From Alphaproteobacteria bacterium (lineage in GTDB: Bacteria > Pseudomonadota > Alphaproteobacteria > UBA6615): a DNA stretch of 8,469 nt. The notes below the pieces were generated by a model. The model saw only the letters and a list, made by a program, of their open reading frames with translations. It ran no database searches and was not told where the DNA came from. Shown here piece by piece: positions 1-6,361 of the stretch (within the stretch, counting starts at the first letter, position 1; each line of letters opens with the position of its first letter). A program made the translations under genes and the position numbers. The stretch covers positions 1 to 8,469 of the forward strand of contig JABDJY010000307.1 of assembly GCA_013003285.1 (NCBI GenBank), written 5' to 3'.

Positions 1-136
1 CAAAGACAAAGAGCGGCAAACTGATCACGATACCCAACGGCCAAAGGCTGACATCGACCAAATGGCGATTGTTCACCGCGAACACGATCAGGATCAACGC
101 CAACGGTACGGTAATGAGCCAGCGTAATCGTTTCAC
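1..136 (-). CDS. LapA/DUF1049-like small inner-membrane protein (partial, N-terminus only)
   Basis: This is the 5' part of a minus-strand gene that leaves the window at position 1, so 45 residues are visible. The start is the GTG at 136-134; an in-frame TAG lies two codons upstream, so no earlier start is possible. The N-terminus is basic (VKRLRW), followed by a hydrophobic segment at about residues 6-21, a short polar stretch with the pair NN (residues 24-25) and the VDVSLWPLG pattern, then a second hydrophobic segment beginning near residue 36. Two membrane helices flanking an 'NN..V.V.LWP' stretch match the LapA_dom/DUF1049 family, whose E. coli member works with LapB in regulating lipopolysaccharide synthesis. 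Its position downstream of ihfB is also seen in other proteobacteria, from general knowledge. No strong Shine-Dalgarno sequence precedes the GTG. Family assignment is good; function in this organism is inferred. Confidence 0.72.
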   Translation of the reverse strand, partial: MKRLRWLITVPLALILIVFAVNNRHLVDVSLWPLGIVISLPLFVF

Positions 137-238
137 GGTCTAATCATCACAGTTATAGGGCTATGGGGCACATGGAAGGCCCGGTCATGACGTTCGTGCT
201 CGGTGGTAGAGGCGCGAATGTCGGCTACGCCCCCTATA

Positions 239-523
239 CTACGATTCTGCGTTGAGACGCTCGCGCAATTCTTTACCGGTCTTGAAATAAGGCACAACCT
301 TTTCCGCCACGGAGACCGATTCACCGGTGCGCGGATTGCGGCCGACGCGGGCGCCGCGATGTTTGACCGAGAAGGCGCCGAAGCCGCGCAACTCAACCCG
401 GTCGCCGCGCGACAAGGCAGCGGTTATCTCGTCCAGAATGGTCGCCACGATGCGTTCGACATCGCGTTGGAACAAATGTGGGTTTCTCTCTGCCAGGCGC
501 AGGATCAGATCCGACTTAGTCAT
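239..523 (-). CDS. ihfB: Integration host factor subunit beta (IHF-beta)
   Basis: The 94-residue protein has the full length and layout of the HU/IHF family of DNA-bending proteins. The N-terminus MTKSDLILRLAERNPHL is followed by a helical dimerisation region at about residues 18-38, the RGFGAF turn at 46-51, and the beta-arm tip GRNPRTGE at 61-68. Pro64 is the residue expected to intercalate into DNA at the kink. IHF-beta pairs with IhfA, which is not in this window, and acts in replication, recombination and transcription. The reading frame is open 29 codons further upstream, but those residues (Arg/Trp/Cys-rich) are unlike any IHF. The ATG at 523-521 has a GGGGA ribosome binding site 5 nt upstream and gives the family's start. 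It lies 114 nt after sppA and 102 nt before the LapA-like gene. The cmk-rpsA-ihfB order is conserved in many proteobacteria, although sppA is inserted here. Confidence 0.97.
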   Translation of the reverse strand: MTKSDLILRLAERNPHLFQRDVERIVATILDEITAALSRGDRVELRGFGAFSVKHRGARVGRNPRTGESVSVAEKVVPYFKTGKELRERLNAES

Positions 524-637
524 CGTTATCCCCGGGATGAAAGTCCAGCACCAATGCGCTCTCCATTTTTCCGTGCGCGGCCTACACCCCCTAGATCGCG
601 ACACGAGCAATCTTTCGCGGTCGCTTGACCCGTCAGA

Positions 638-1546
638 TCACAAGTCAGGGTGCCAAACAGATAACAGGCCGTCAAGTGTTAGAGCGTTGGAAATTAACGA
701 TTTTTCGGTCAGACTGGAAAATACTTCGGAAAGGCCCGAGCGCTCGGCTTTGGGCTGTACCGTAACCGTGGGAATGTCGCGGGGAATTTCTTTTTCCGCG
801 GTCAGCCAATCGCGCGCCGCGGTTTCACCGCCAATCGCATCGACCAGACCATTTTTGACCGCCTGACGCCCGGTATAGACACGGCCGTCGGCCAGCTGCA
901 GCACCTGATCCCGATTCAGCGGCCGCCGTTCGACGACCAGATCGACAAAAAAGTCAAATAAATCAGCAACTAAGGCTTGTGTTGCGGCCCGCGCCTCTTC
1001 GGTCAACGGTTCCGTCGGCGACGGCACCGCCTTTAACGGGCCTGATTTCAGGGAGGTCGGTTTGACGCCCAATTTGTCGAGCAAGCTGGTCACATCGACG
1101 GTTTGGAACAGCACGCCAATCGATCCGGTGATGGTGCCTTCGCGCGCATATACCCGATCACCGGCCACTGCCGTCATATAGGCCGCCGAGGCGGCGACCG
1201 TACCCATCACCGTCACAACCGGCTTTTTTTCGCCCACCACCAATAGCGAGCGGTACAGATCCTCCCCGCCAACAACGGTGCCACCGGGGCTATCCACATG
1301 GACGATCAGGGCCCGCACCGAAGCATCGCGGGCAATTTCCGCCAGCAGCGCGTCACGCCTGGGGTCTTCGACGATCAAACCGCCGATGCGCAAGCGCGCA
1401 ACCGTGTCGCGTTCGAGCAACAGGTCGCTCGCCTGCAAACCGGCAATGATTGTAAGCGCCACGGCGACCAGGGTCGCCGCTTGCCACCACCGCAATTTTC
1501 GTTTGAGGCGACGGCGGTCAATCAGGGCATCGGGATCAAACGACAT
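638..1546 (-). CDS. sppA: Signal peptide peptidase SppA, short single-domain form
   Basis: The 302-residue protein is a membrane-anchored serine protease of the S49 family that degrades signal peptides left after secretion. A basic N-terminus (RRRLKRKLRWW, residues 11-21) precedes one transmembrane segment at about 22-44, which should place the catalytic domain in the periplasm. The oxyanion-region motif DSPGG is at 85-89. The nucleophile is predicted to be Ser120 in GTVAASAAYM, and the general base Lys172 in SGPLKAVPSP, giving the Ser-Lys dyad. The GSIGV block is at 141-145. At about 300 residues it is the single-domain type found in Bacillus and many alphaproteobacteria, about half the size of the duplicated E. 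coli enzyme. GGAG lies 5 nt before the ATG. The gene begins 26 nt after the rpsA stop, so it is probably co-transcribed with rpsA. Confidence 0.95.
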   Translation of the reverse strand: MSFDPDALIDRRRLKRKLRWWQAATLVAVALTIIAGLQASDLLLERDTVARLRIGGLIVEDPRRDALLAEIARDASVRALIVHVDSPGGTVVGGEDLYRSLLVVGEKKPVVTVMGTVAASAAYMTAVAGDRVYAREGTITGSIGVLFQTVDVTSLLDKLGVKPTSLKSGPLKAVPSPTEPLTEEARAATQALVADLFDFFVDLVVERRPLNRDQVLQLADGRVYTGRQAVKNGLVDAIGGETAARDWLTAEKEIPRDIPTVTVQPKAERSGLSEVFSSLTEKSLISNALTLDGLLSVWHPDL

Positions 1547-1572
1547 CCATTCTCCGGTCGGTCAGTCCAGCG

Positions 1573-3441
1573 TTACGACTTTTCGGGCTCGTCACCTTCG
1601 GCTGCTTTCTCGTCGCTCTCGGCAGTTTCTTCAGCAGCGTCGGTGGCCGCGTCTTCCGCCGGTTCCGCAGAGGCTTCCTCCGCAACCGGCTCTTCGGCGG
1701 TCTCGGCGGCGGCGTCATCCTCCCCGTCACCGGCTTGCATTTCCCGTTCGCGCAACGCCGCGCCGAGAATATCACCCAGGGATGCGCCGCTATCCGACGA
1801 GCCATATTGCTTCATCGCCTGCTTCTCTTCGTCGATCTCCTTGGCTTTGATCGACAGGGAGATGCGTCGGCTGCCGGTATCGAAATTGACCACTTTGGCA
1901 TCGACCTTTTCACCAACGGCGAACCGGTCGGGGCGCTGTTCGGAGCGATCGCGCGACAGATCGGAACGGCGGATAAACGCCGTCAGGCCACCGCTGGTCG
2001 TGACCTCAATGCCGCCATCATTCACTTCCGACACGGTGCAGGTGATAACCTCGCCCTTGGCGACGCTGCCGCCGGCCGCGGCGAACGGATCTTCACTGAG
2101 CTGCTTGATGCCCAGCGAAATGCGTTCCTTCTCGACATCGACGTCGAGCACCTTGACCTTGACCGTGTCGCCCTTGTTGAAGGCTTCAAGCGCCTGCTCG
2201 CCGGCTTGATCCCAAGCGATATCCGAGAGATGAACCATGCCGTCGATATCCCCGGGCAGGCCGACAAACAGGCCAAACTCGGTGATGTTGCGGACTTCAC
2301 CCTCGACTTCGTTGCCGACCTTGAAGGTCTCGGCGAAGCTATCCCACGGATTGTCCATGGTCTGCTTGAGACCCAGGCTGATCCGCCGTTTGTTGGGATC
2401 GACGTCGAGCACCACCACTTCGACTTCCTGCGAGGTCGAGACGATCTTGCCCGGATGAACGTTCTTTTTCGTCCAGCTCATTTCCGAGACGTGGACCAGA
2501 CCCTCGATACCGGCTTCCAACTCTACGAAGGCGCCGTAATCGGTGATGTTGGTGACCCGTCCGGTGAACCGGCTGTTGATCGGATACTTGGCGCCCACCG
2601 CATCCCAAGGATCGGCCTCGAGCTGCTTCATGCCCAGGCTGATGCGTTGGGTTTCGGCATTGAAGCGGATGACCTGCACCTGAACCGTCTGGCCGACTTG
2701 CAGGGCCTCAGACGGATGGTTGATACGCCGCCATGAAATGTCGGTGACGTGCAGCAATCCATCGACGCCGCCCAAATCAACGAAGGCGCCGTAGTCGGTG
2801 ATGTTTTTCACCACACCCTGCAGCACCTGACCTTCTTGCAAGTTGGCGACCAATTCGGTGCGCTCGGCAGCGCGGGTCTCTTCCAACACGGCGCGACGCG
2901 ACACCACGATATTGCCACGGCCGCGATCCATCTTGAGGATCATGAAGGGCTGCGGGGTGCCCATCAGCGGGCTGACATCGCGCACCGGGCGGATATCGAC
3001 CTGGCTGCCCGGCAGGAAAGCCACGGCGCCCGACAGATCGACGGTAAAGCCGCCCTTGACCCGTCCGAAGATCGAACCGGACACCCGTTCGGTATTCTCG
3101 AAGGCCTTTTCCAGGATTTCCCAAGCTTCCTCGCGGCGCGCCTTTTCACGGCTAAGCACCGCCTCGCCATTGGAATCCTCAAACCGTTCGACAAAAACTT
3201 CGACCTCATCGCCCACGCTAATTTCTGCGGGCTGCCCGGGTGCGGCGAATTCCTTCAAGGAAACGCGGCCTTCCGATTTCAATCCGACATCGATTAAGGC
3301 GGCATCGTTCTCGATGGCGATGACGGTGCCTTTAACGACGGTGCGCTCAAGCGAGCTGCTCCCGCCAAAACTCTCTTCCAAGAGAGCGGCGAAATCTTCA
3401 GTGGCGGGCATACCTTCAGGTGTAGCGGCAGTATCAGTCAT
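1573..3441 (-). CDS. rpsA: 30S ribosomal protein S1
   Basis: The 622-residue protein has six S1 (OB-fold) domains at approximately residues 34-100, 118-184, 205-273, 291-360, 377-447 and 463-532. Domains 3-5 carry the best-conserved pattern (NITDYGAFVDL / DGLLHVTDISW / RISLGMKQL and variants), as expected of the mRNA-binding part. Domains 1 and 2 are divergent and normally anchor S1 to the 30S subunit. S1 unwinds and docks mRNA leaders during initiation. After domain 6 comes MKQYGSSDSGASLGDILG (residues 543-560), then an Ala/Glu/Asp-rich tail at about 570-622 with 22 acidic residues in 53. This makes the protein longer than the roughly 560-residue E. coli S1. The ATG at 3441-3439 is preceded by AAAGGA (complement of 3453-3458), 11 nt away across a GT repeat. 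cmk lies 131 nt upstream and sppA 26 nt downstream. In E. coli, S1 represses its own leader; the leader hairpin here could serve that role, but this is inference. Confidence 0.97.
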   Translation of the reverse strand: MTDTAATPEGMPATEDFAALLEESFGGSSSLERTVVKGTVIAIENDAALIDVGLKSEGRVSLKEFAAPGQPAEISVGDEVEVFVERFEDSNGEAVLSREKARREEAWEILEKAFENTERVSGSIFGRVKGGFTVDLSGAVAFLPGSQVDIRPVRDVSPLMGTPQPFMILKMDRGRGNIVVSRRAVLEETRAAERTELVANLQEGQVLQGVVKNITDYGAFVDLGGVDGLLHVTDISWRRINHPSEALQVGQTVQVQVIRFNAETQRISLGMKQLEADPWDAVGAKYPINSRFTGRVTNITDYGAFVELEAGIEGLVHVSEMSWTKKNVHPGKIVSTSQEVEVVVLDVDPNKRRISLGLKQTMDNPWDSFAETFKVGNEVEGEVRNITEFGLFVGLPGDIDGMVHLSDIAWDQAGEQALEAFNKGDTVKVKVLDVDVEKERISLGIKQLSEDPFAAAGGSVAKGEVITCTVSEVNDGGIEVTTSGGLTAFIRRSDLSRDRSEQRPDRFAVGEKVDAKVVNFDTGSRRISLSIKAKEIDEEKQAMKQYGSSDSGASLGDILGAALREREMQAGDGEDDAAAETAEEPVAEEASAEPAEDAATDAAEETAESDEKAAEGDEPEKS

Positions 3442-3452
3442 GTGTGTGTGGG

Positions 3453-3458
3453 TCCTTT
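3453..3458 (-). promoter_or_regulatory. Ribosome binding site of rpsA
   Basis: Read on the minus strand this is AAAGGA, 11 nt before the rpsA ATG. The spacer is the alternating GT repeat complementary to 3442-3449 plus a few bases. The spacing is longer than the usual 5-9 nt, which could matter for a gene whose product controls its own initiation. Confidence 0.6.
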
Positions 3459-3477
3459 AACGCAAATACATAATCTT

Positions 3478-3497
3478 GCCAGCCGGTTGGCTCCGGC
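3478..3497 (-). promoter_or_regulatory. Possible rpsA leader hairpin with alternative pairings
   Basis: About 20-40 nt upstream of the rpsA ribosome binding site the transcript can form GCCGG-(6 nt)-CCGGC (3482-3497). It can also form the overlapping stem GCCA-(6 nt)-TGGC (3478-3491). The two stems are mutually exclusive. No T-run follows, so this is not a terminator. A structured leader fits the known S1 autoregulation of rpsA in enterobacteria, but the stems are short and chance is possible at this GC content. Confidence 0.3.
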
Positions 3498-3557
3498 GGT
3501 CTTATCGTTTTCCGCGCCTGCCCGGACCATCCAGACATACCAGCGGTGAAAACGTCG

Positions 3558-3569
3558 TGGTCGCGACCA
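3558..3569. repeat. Perfect 12-bp palindrome just after the cmk stop codon
   Basis: TGGTCGCGACCA is its own reverse complement and begins 3 nt beyond the cmk TAG on the minus strand. It could be a dimeric protein's binding site or a small hairpin (4-bp stem, CGCG loop). Only a short run of four T's follows some nucleotides later, so it is a poor intrinsic terminator. No function can be assigned from the sequence. Confidence 0.4.
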
Positions 3570-3572
3570 ATG

Positions 3573-4208
3573 CTATTCGGACCGTTCACTTTCGATATGG
3601 TCCAACGCTTCTTGGAAAACGGCGTCGGGTGATTTATCGGAAGTGTCGATCACACGGGCATCGACCGCCTTCAGCGGAGATACCTTCCGCGTACGATCTC
3701 TTTGATCCCGTTGCTCAATATCAGCCAGGACGGCGGCATATGTACTCTCCAAGCCGTTTTCCTGCAACTCTTTAAAACGCCGCTTGGCACGCACTTCCGG
3801 GCTCGCCGTTATGAACAGTTTATGGTCGGCATCGGGGCAAACCACGCTGGCGATGTCGCGGCCATCGAGAACGGCACCGATTTTGCCCCCCGGGGGCTTA
3901 TGGGCGAAATTCCGCTGAAACGTGAGCAATTCCTTGCGCACATCGCCGATTGCCGCCACCACCGAAGCCGCGTCGGCGACTTTCTCCGTATATAGGTCGC
4001 CGGTATCGACATTCGCCGGATCCAGCGCGCGGGCCGCCGCAACCGCTGTTTTCAGGTCGTTTGGGTCGCCGCCGGCCTGCAAAATTCCATAGCCAACCGC
4101 CCGGTAAAGCCGGCCGGTATCGAGAAACGCCAGGTCGAAATGGGCCGCCAGGCGCTTCGCCAGGGTGCCCTTGCCCGCGGCGGCAGGACCGTCGATGGCG
4201 ATAATCAT
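3573..4208 (-). CDS. cmk: Cytidylate (CMP) kinase
   Basis: The 211-residue cytosolic P-loop kinase converts CMP and dCMP to their diphosphates using ATP, in pyrimidine salvage and recycling of RNA-derived CMP. The Walker A motif GPAAAGKGT is at residues 7-15. LDTGRLYRAVGY (29-40) corresponds to the LDTGAMYRA nucleoside-binding block of other Cmk proteins. DGRDIASVVCPDAD is at 115-128, and the Arg-rich lid RDQRDRTRKVSPL at 167-179. The length is slightly below the 225-230 residues of E. coli Cmk and in the range of alphaproteobacterial forms. The ATG at 4208 lies 12 nt after the aroA stop. The only candidate ribosome binding site (TAGG) overlaps that stop codon, suggesting translational coupling to aroA. 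rpsA follows after 131 nt, the classic cmk-rpsA pairing. Confidence 0.96.
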   Translation of the reverse strand: MIIAIDGPAAAGKGTLAKRLAAHFDLAFLDTGRLYRAVGYGILQAGGDPNDLKTAVAAARALDPANVDTGDLYTEKVADAASVVAAIGDVRKELLTFQRNFAHKPPGGKIGAVLDGRDIASVVCPDADHKLFITASPEVRAKRRFKELQENGLESTYAAVLADIEQRDQRDRTRKVSPLKAVDARVIDTSDKSPDAVFQEALDHIESERSE

Positions 4209-4220
4209 GGCGCGAAAGAC

Positions 4221-5570
4221 CTAAACATCGGGCGCGATCTCCGCACCGAGCGCGGACATGGCGCCGGCAAAATCGGGGAAACTGGTCTCGATCGAGCTCG
4301 CATCGTCGATCGAAATTGGCGCCTCGCTGGCCAGGCCGAGCACCAGAAAGCTCATGGCAATGCGATGGTCCAGCGCCGCCGCGATGGCCGCCCCGCCCGC
4401 CGGCGCCTTACCCGTACCGTGAATGGTCAGGCTATCGGCGCCTTCCTCGACGACGACACCGCACGCGATCACGCCCGCCGCGACGGCCGCCAAACGGTCG
4501 CTTTCCTTATGACGCAGCTCGCCGACGCCGTGAAACACAGAGGTGCCGGTGGCGCAGGCCGCGGCCATGGCGAGTACCGGATATTCGTCGATCATCGCCG
4601 GCGCCCGCTCGGCCGGCACTTCGACACCCTTAAGCTGACTGGCCCGAACCGTAAGGTCGGCGACCGGTTCGCCCCCTTCGATGCGCTCATTATCCCAACT
4701 CAGATCGGCGCCCATCTCGGCTAACGTCGTATAGAGCCCGGTCCGGGTCGGGTTGGTGCACAGGCCAGGCAGGCTGATTTCCGATCCCGCTACCAGCAGC
4801 GCAGCCACAGCGGGGAATGCCGCCGAACTGGGGTCGGCGGGCACGGCGATCGCCGCCGGGATTAATTCGGGCTGGCCGGCGACGGTGATCCGGCGGCCGT
4901 TCCCCTCTGCCACAACACGGATATCGGCGCCGAAATGGCTGAGCATACGCTCGCTATGGTCGCGCGTCGGGGTCGGCTCGACGACGCTGGTCTCGCCCGG
5001 CGCGTGCAGGCCGGCCAGAAGGACCGCCGATTTCACCTGAGCGGACGCCACCGGCAAGGTATAGGCCGTCGGCCTGAGATCGTCGCTGCCGGTCACCGTA
5101 AGCGGCATGCGGTCGCCCTCGTTAGCCTGGAAGGTCACCCCCATCGCCGTCAGGGGCGTGACGACCCGGCCCATGGGGCGCGAGCGCAGGGAGGCGTCGC
5201 CGGTCAGCACGGTCGAAAACCCATGCCCCGCCAACAGGCCGCATAAGAGGCGCGCCGCGGTGCCGGAATTGCCCAAATCGATCACATCGTCGGGTGGTGT
5301 CAGGCCGCCGACTCCAACGCCGTTGACCCGCCAGGCGCCCGGTCCGTCGCGGGTGACCGTGACGCCAAGGGACTGCAGCGCCGCCGCGGTGTGGCGCACA
5401 TCGTCACCCTCAAGCAGACCGCTGATCGCCGTCTCGCCCACCGCCAATGCGGCAAACATCAGGGCGCGATGGGAAATCGACTTGTCGCCGGGGACCCGTA
5501 AAGCACCACGCAACGGCCCGCCACGCCGGGCGGTGAGCTTGCTGGTCGCTATGGTATTCGGTTCTGTCAT
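4221..5570 (-). CDS. aroA: 3-phosphoshikimate 1-carboxyvinyltransferase (EPSP synthase)
   Basis: The 449-residue cytosolic enzyme joins shikimate-3-phosphate and phosphoenolpyruvate to form EPSP, the sixth step of the shikimate pathway. Visible motifs are RVPGDKSISHRALMF (25-39; Lys30 and Ser31 at the active site), LGNSGTAARLL (99-109), the DASLRSRPMGR block, the ASAQVKSAVLLAGL block, the APAMIDEYPVLA block with the catalytic-base Asp, and ELRHKESDRLAA with the conserved Glu/Arg, then LDHRIAMSFLVLGLAS. Overall wording is closest to the CP4-type (class II) enzymes of alphaproteobacteria. The PEP-site position that is Ala in CP4 is Gly here (Gly103), with Leu108 where E. coli has Pro101. The frame is open 27 codons further upstream to 5651. 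The ATG at 5570 (MTEPNTIATSKLTARR) fits the family start better, although its ribosome binding site is weak. It is the first gene of the minus-strand cluster. Confidence 0.96.
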   Translation of the reverse strand: MTEPNTIATSKLTARRGGPLRGALRVPGDKSISHRALMFAALAVGETAISGLLEGDDVRHTAAALQSLGVTVTRDGPGAWRVNGVGVGGLTPPDDVIDLGNSGTAARLLCGLLAGHGFSTVLTGDASLRSRPMGRVVTPLTAMGVTFQANEGDRMPLTVTGSDDLRPTAYTLPVASAQVKSAVLLAGLHAPGETSVVEPTPTRDHSERMLSHFGADIRVVAEGNGRRITVAGQPELIPAAIAVPADPSSAAFPAVAALLVAGSEISLPGLCTNPTRTGLYTTLAEMGADLSWDNERIEGGEPVADLTVRASQLKGVEVPAERAPAMIDEYPVLAMAAACATGTSVFHGVGELRHKESDRLAAVAAGVIACGVVVEEGADSLTIHGTGKAPAGGAAIAAALDHRIAMSFLVLGLASEAPISIDDASSIETSFPDFAGAMSALGAEIAPDV

Positions 5571-5727
5571 GGGCAATCTCGCTGGTCCGGTGCCATAGCA
5601 CAGAAGCTTGTGGTCGGCTATTGGCGTTACGCAACGGCCGCCGTAAAACACCGCCGCGTGATTTTGCTTTTGACAGGCGGCGGCGATCGTGGCACACGGC
5701 AGCGCTTAACCCGTCGGAGGATTGACA
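5571..5727. promoter_or_regulatory. Divergent intergenic region between aroA and the TIGR02300 gene
   Basis: This 157-nt region must hold the promoters of both divergent genes. The only good hexamer I see is TTGACA on the plus strand at 5670-5675. No clear -10 box follows at 16-18 nt (the sequence there is GC-rich, near CACACG). On the minus strand no convincing -35/-10 pair stands out for aroA. The promoter assignment is therefore weak. Confidence 0.3.
5716..5720 (+). promoter_or_regulatory. Ribosome binding site deciding the start of the TIGR02300 gene
   Basis: GGAGG lies 7 nt before the GTG at 5728, an ideal spacing. It is only 1 nt from the in-frame TTG at 5722, so the GTG is the true start. 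Confidence 0.85.
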
Positions 5728-6111
5728 GTGGCGAAACCGGAATGGGGCGTGAAGCGGACCTGCTTGGCCTGCGCAACACGTTTCTATGATATGCGCAAGA
5801 AACCAATCTTGTGCCCCAGTTGCGGCGTTAAGTTCGACGTGGAGACCATCTTCCGGCCGCGGCGTTCACGCGCACCCGTTGATGAACCAGTGGCGGCAGC
5901 GGCGACGGCGGCAGCAGTGAAACCCGAAACGCCGGCGGCCGAAGGGGATGACGGTGACGATCTCGAGAAGGAATTGGCCGCCTTGGCCGATGACAGCGTC
6001 GACGATGACGACGATGATGATGATGCCGCCATCGAAGACACTTCCGATTTGGCCGACGACGACAGCGACGTACCGATCGTGCCCAAGGATATCAACGACG
6101 AGAGTAACTAG
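5728..6111 (+). CDS. TIGR02300 / 'FYDLN acid' family zinc-ribbon protein
   Basis: The 127-residue protein begins at GTG 5728, chosen from the GGAGG 7 nt upstream. The N-terminal 40 residues are a compact zinc-ribbon: KRTCLACATRFYDM (9-22) and KPILCPSCGVKFD (25-37) provide two CxxC knuckles, Cys12/Cys15 and Cys29/Cys32. RFYDM corresponds to the FYDLN signature that names the family. The rest is low complexity: an Ala/Pro-rich linker at about 48-75, then a strongly acidic half containing eight consecutive Asp residues encoded at 6001-6024. The family is characteristic of alphaproteobacteria and, as far as I know, has no established function. A zinc-bound head with an acidic tail suggests binding to protein or nucleic acid, but that is speculation. 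It is divergent from aroA and 85 nt upstream of the tRNA; no terminator follows it. Confidence 0.88.
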   Translation: MAKPEWGVKRTCLACATRFYDMRKKPILCPSCGVKFDVETIFRPRRSRAPVDEPVAAAATAAAVKPETPAAEGDDGDDLEKELAALADDSVDDDDDDDDAAIEDTSDLADDDSDVPIVPKDINDESN

Positions 6112-6140
6112 TTCTAAGGAATTATAGGCTGAATTATCGC

Positions 6141-6168
6141 TTGCCTTCGATGCCGCTATGGGTATCGT
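6141..6168 (+). promoter_or_regulatory. Candidate promoter of tRNA-Ala
   Basis: TTGCCT (6141-6146) and TATCGT (6163-6168) are 16 nt apart, each matching 4 of 6 positions of the sigma-70 consensus. The -10 box ends 28 nt before the mature tRNA, which would give a short 5' leader for RNase P. It is a weak match. Confidence 0.28.
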
Positions 6169-6172
6169 CGCC

Positions 6173-6185
6173 GGCGAAATTCGCC
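6173..6185. repeat. Short inverted repeat upstream of tRNA-Ala
   Basis: GGCGAA and TTCGCC flank a single A, ending 11 nt before the tRNA. In the precursor RNA it could form a 5-bp stem with a 3-nt loop. It has no T-run and so is not a terminator for the preceding gene. It could be a leader hairpin or a small operator. Confidence 0.4.
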
Positions 6186-6196
6186 ACACGTAAAAT

Positions 6197-6272
<76 letters not shown>

Positions 6273-6299
6273 GAATCAGCCCATAGGGCCAATTGTCAG

Positions 6300-6335
6300 C
6301 GGCGGGTTGCGAAAGCAGCCCGCCGTTATTTTTAT
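6300..6335 (+). terminator. Strong intrinsic terminator after tRNA-Ala
   Basis: An 11-bp stem, CGGCGGGTTGC (6300-6310) with GCAGCCCGCCG (6315-6325), contains one U-G wobble and a GAAA (GNRA-type) tetraloop. It is followed directly by TTATTTTTAT (6326-6335). It ends the tRNA transcript 28 nt past the CCA and lies just ahead of the MFS gene. Confidence 0.93.
6307..6335 (+). promoter_or_regulatory. Candidate MFS promoter embedded in the terminator
   Basis: TTGCGA (6307-6312) and TTTTAT (6330-6335) are separated by 17 nt and match 4 of 6 positions each. If used, transcription would start near 6342, about 20 nt before the MFS start codon. The alternative is read-through from the tRNA promoter. 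It is a weak match, listed because the MFS gene has almost no room for another promoter. Confidence 0.22.
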
Positions 6336-6361
6336 CGGCCCCGGTCCGAAAGAAATCTGAG

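Noticed and set aside
154..238. Inverted repeat TATAGGG / CCCTATA flanking the ihfB-lapA gap
   Set aside because: Arms of 7 bp are 71 nt apart with no supporting structure; chance is the simpler explanation.
524..610. 29-residue N-terminal extension of IHF-beta
   Set aside because: IHF-beta proteins begin at MTKSDL; the extension is Arg/Trp/Cys-rich and the internal ATG has a ribosome binding site.
1735..2736. Long plus-strand open frame of 333 codons antisense to rpsA, with others at 2749-3297 and 2843-3460
   Set aside because: rpsA on the minus strand is unmistakable. These frames are the antisense by-product of GC-rich codon usage, lack family motifs and have no sensible ribosome binding sites.
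5571..5651. 27-residue N-terminal extension of AroA
   Set aside because: The added residues do not resemble the family, and would run through the region needed for the aroA promoter; the internal ATG gives the usual EPSP synthase start.
5651..5683. CCGCCG / CGGCGG inverted repeat upstream of aroA
   Set aside because: GC-only low-complexity arms with a 21-nt loop are expected often in this base composition.
6119..6137. GAATTAT direct repeats after the TIGR02300 stop codon
   Set aside because: There are only two 7-bp copies in an AT-leaning intergenic stretch, with no further copies seen.
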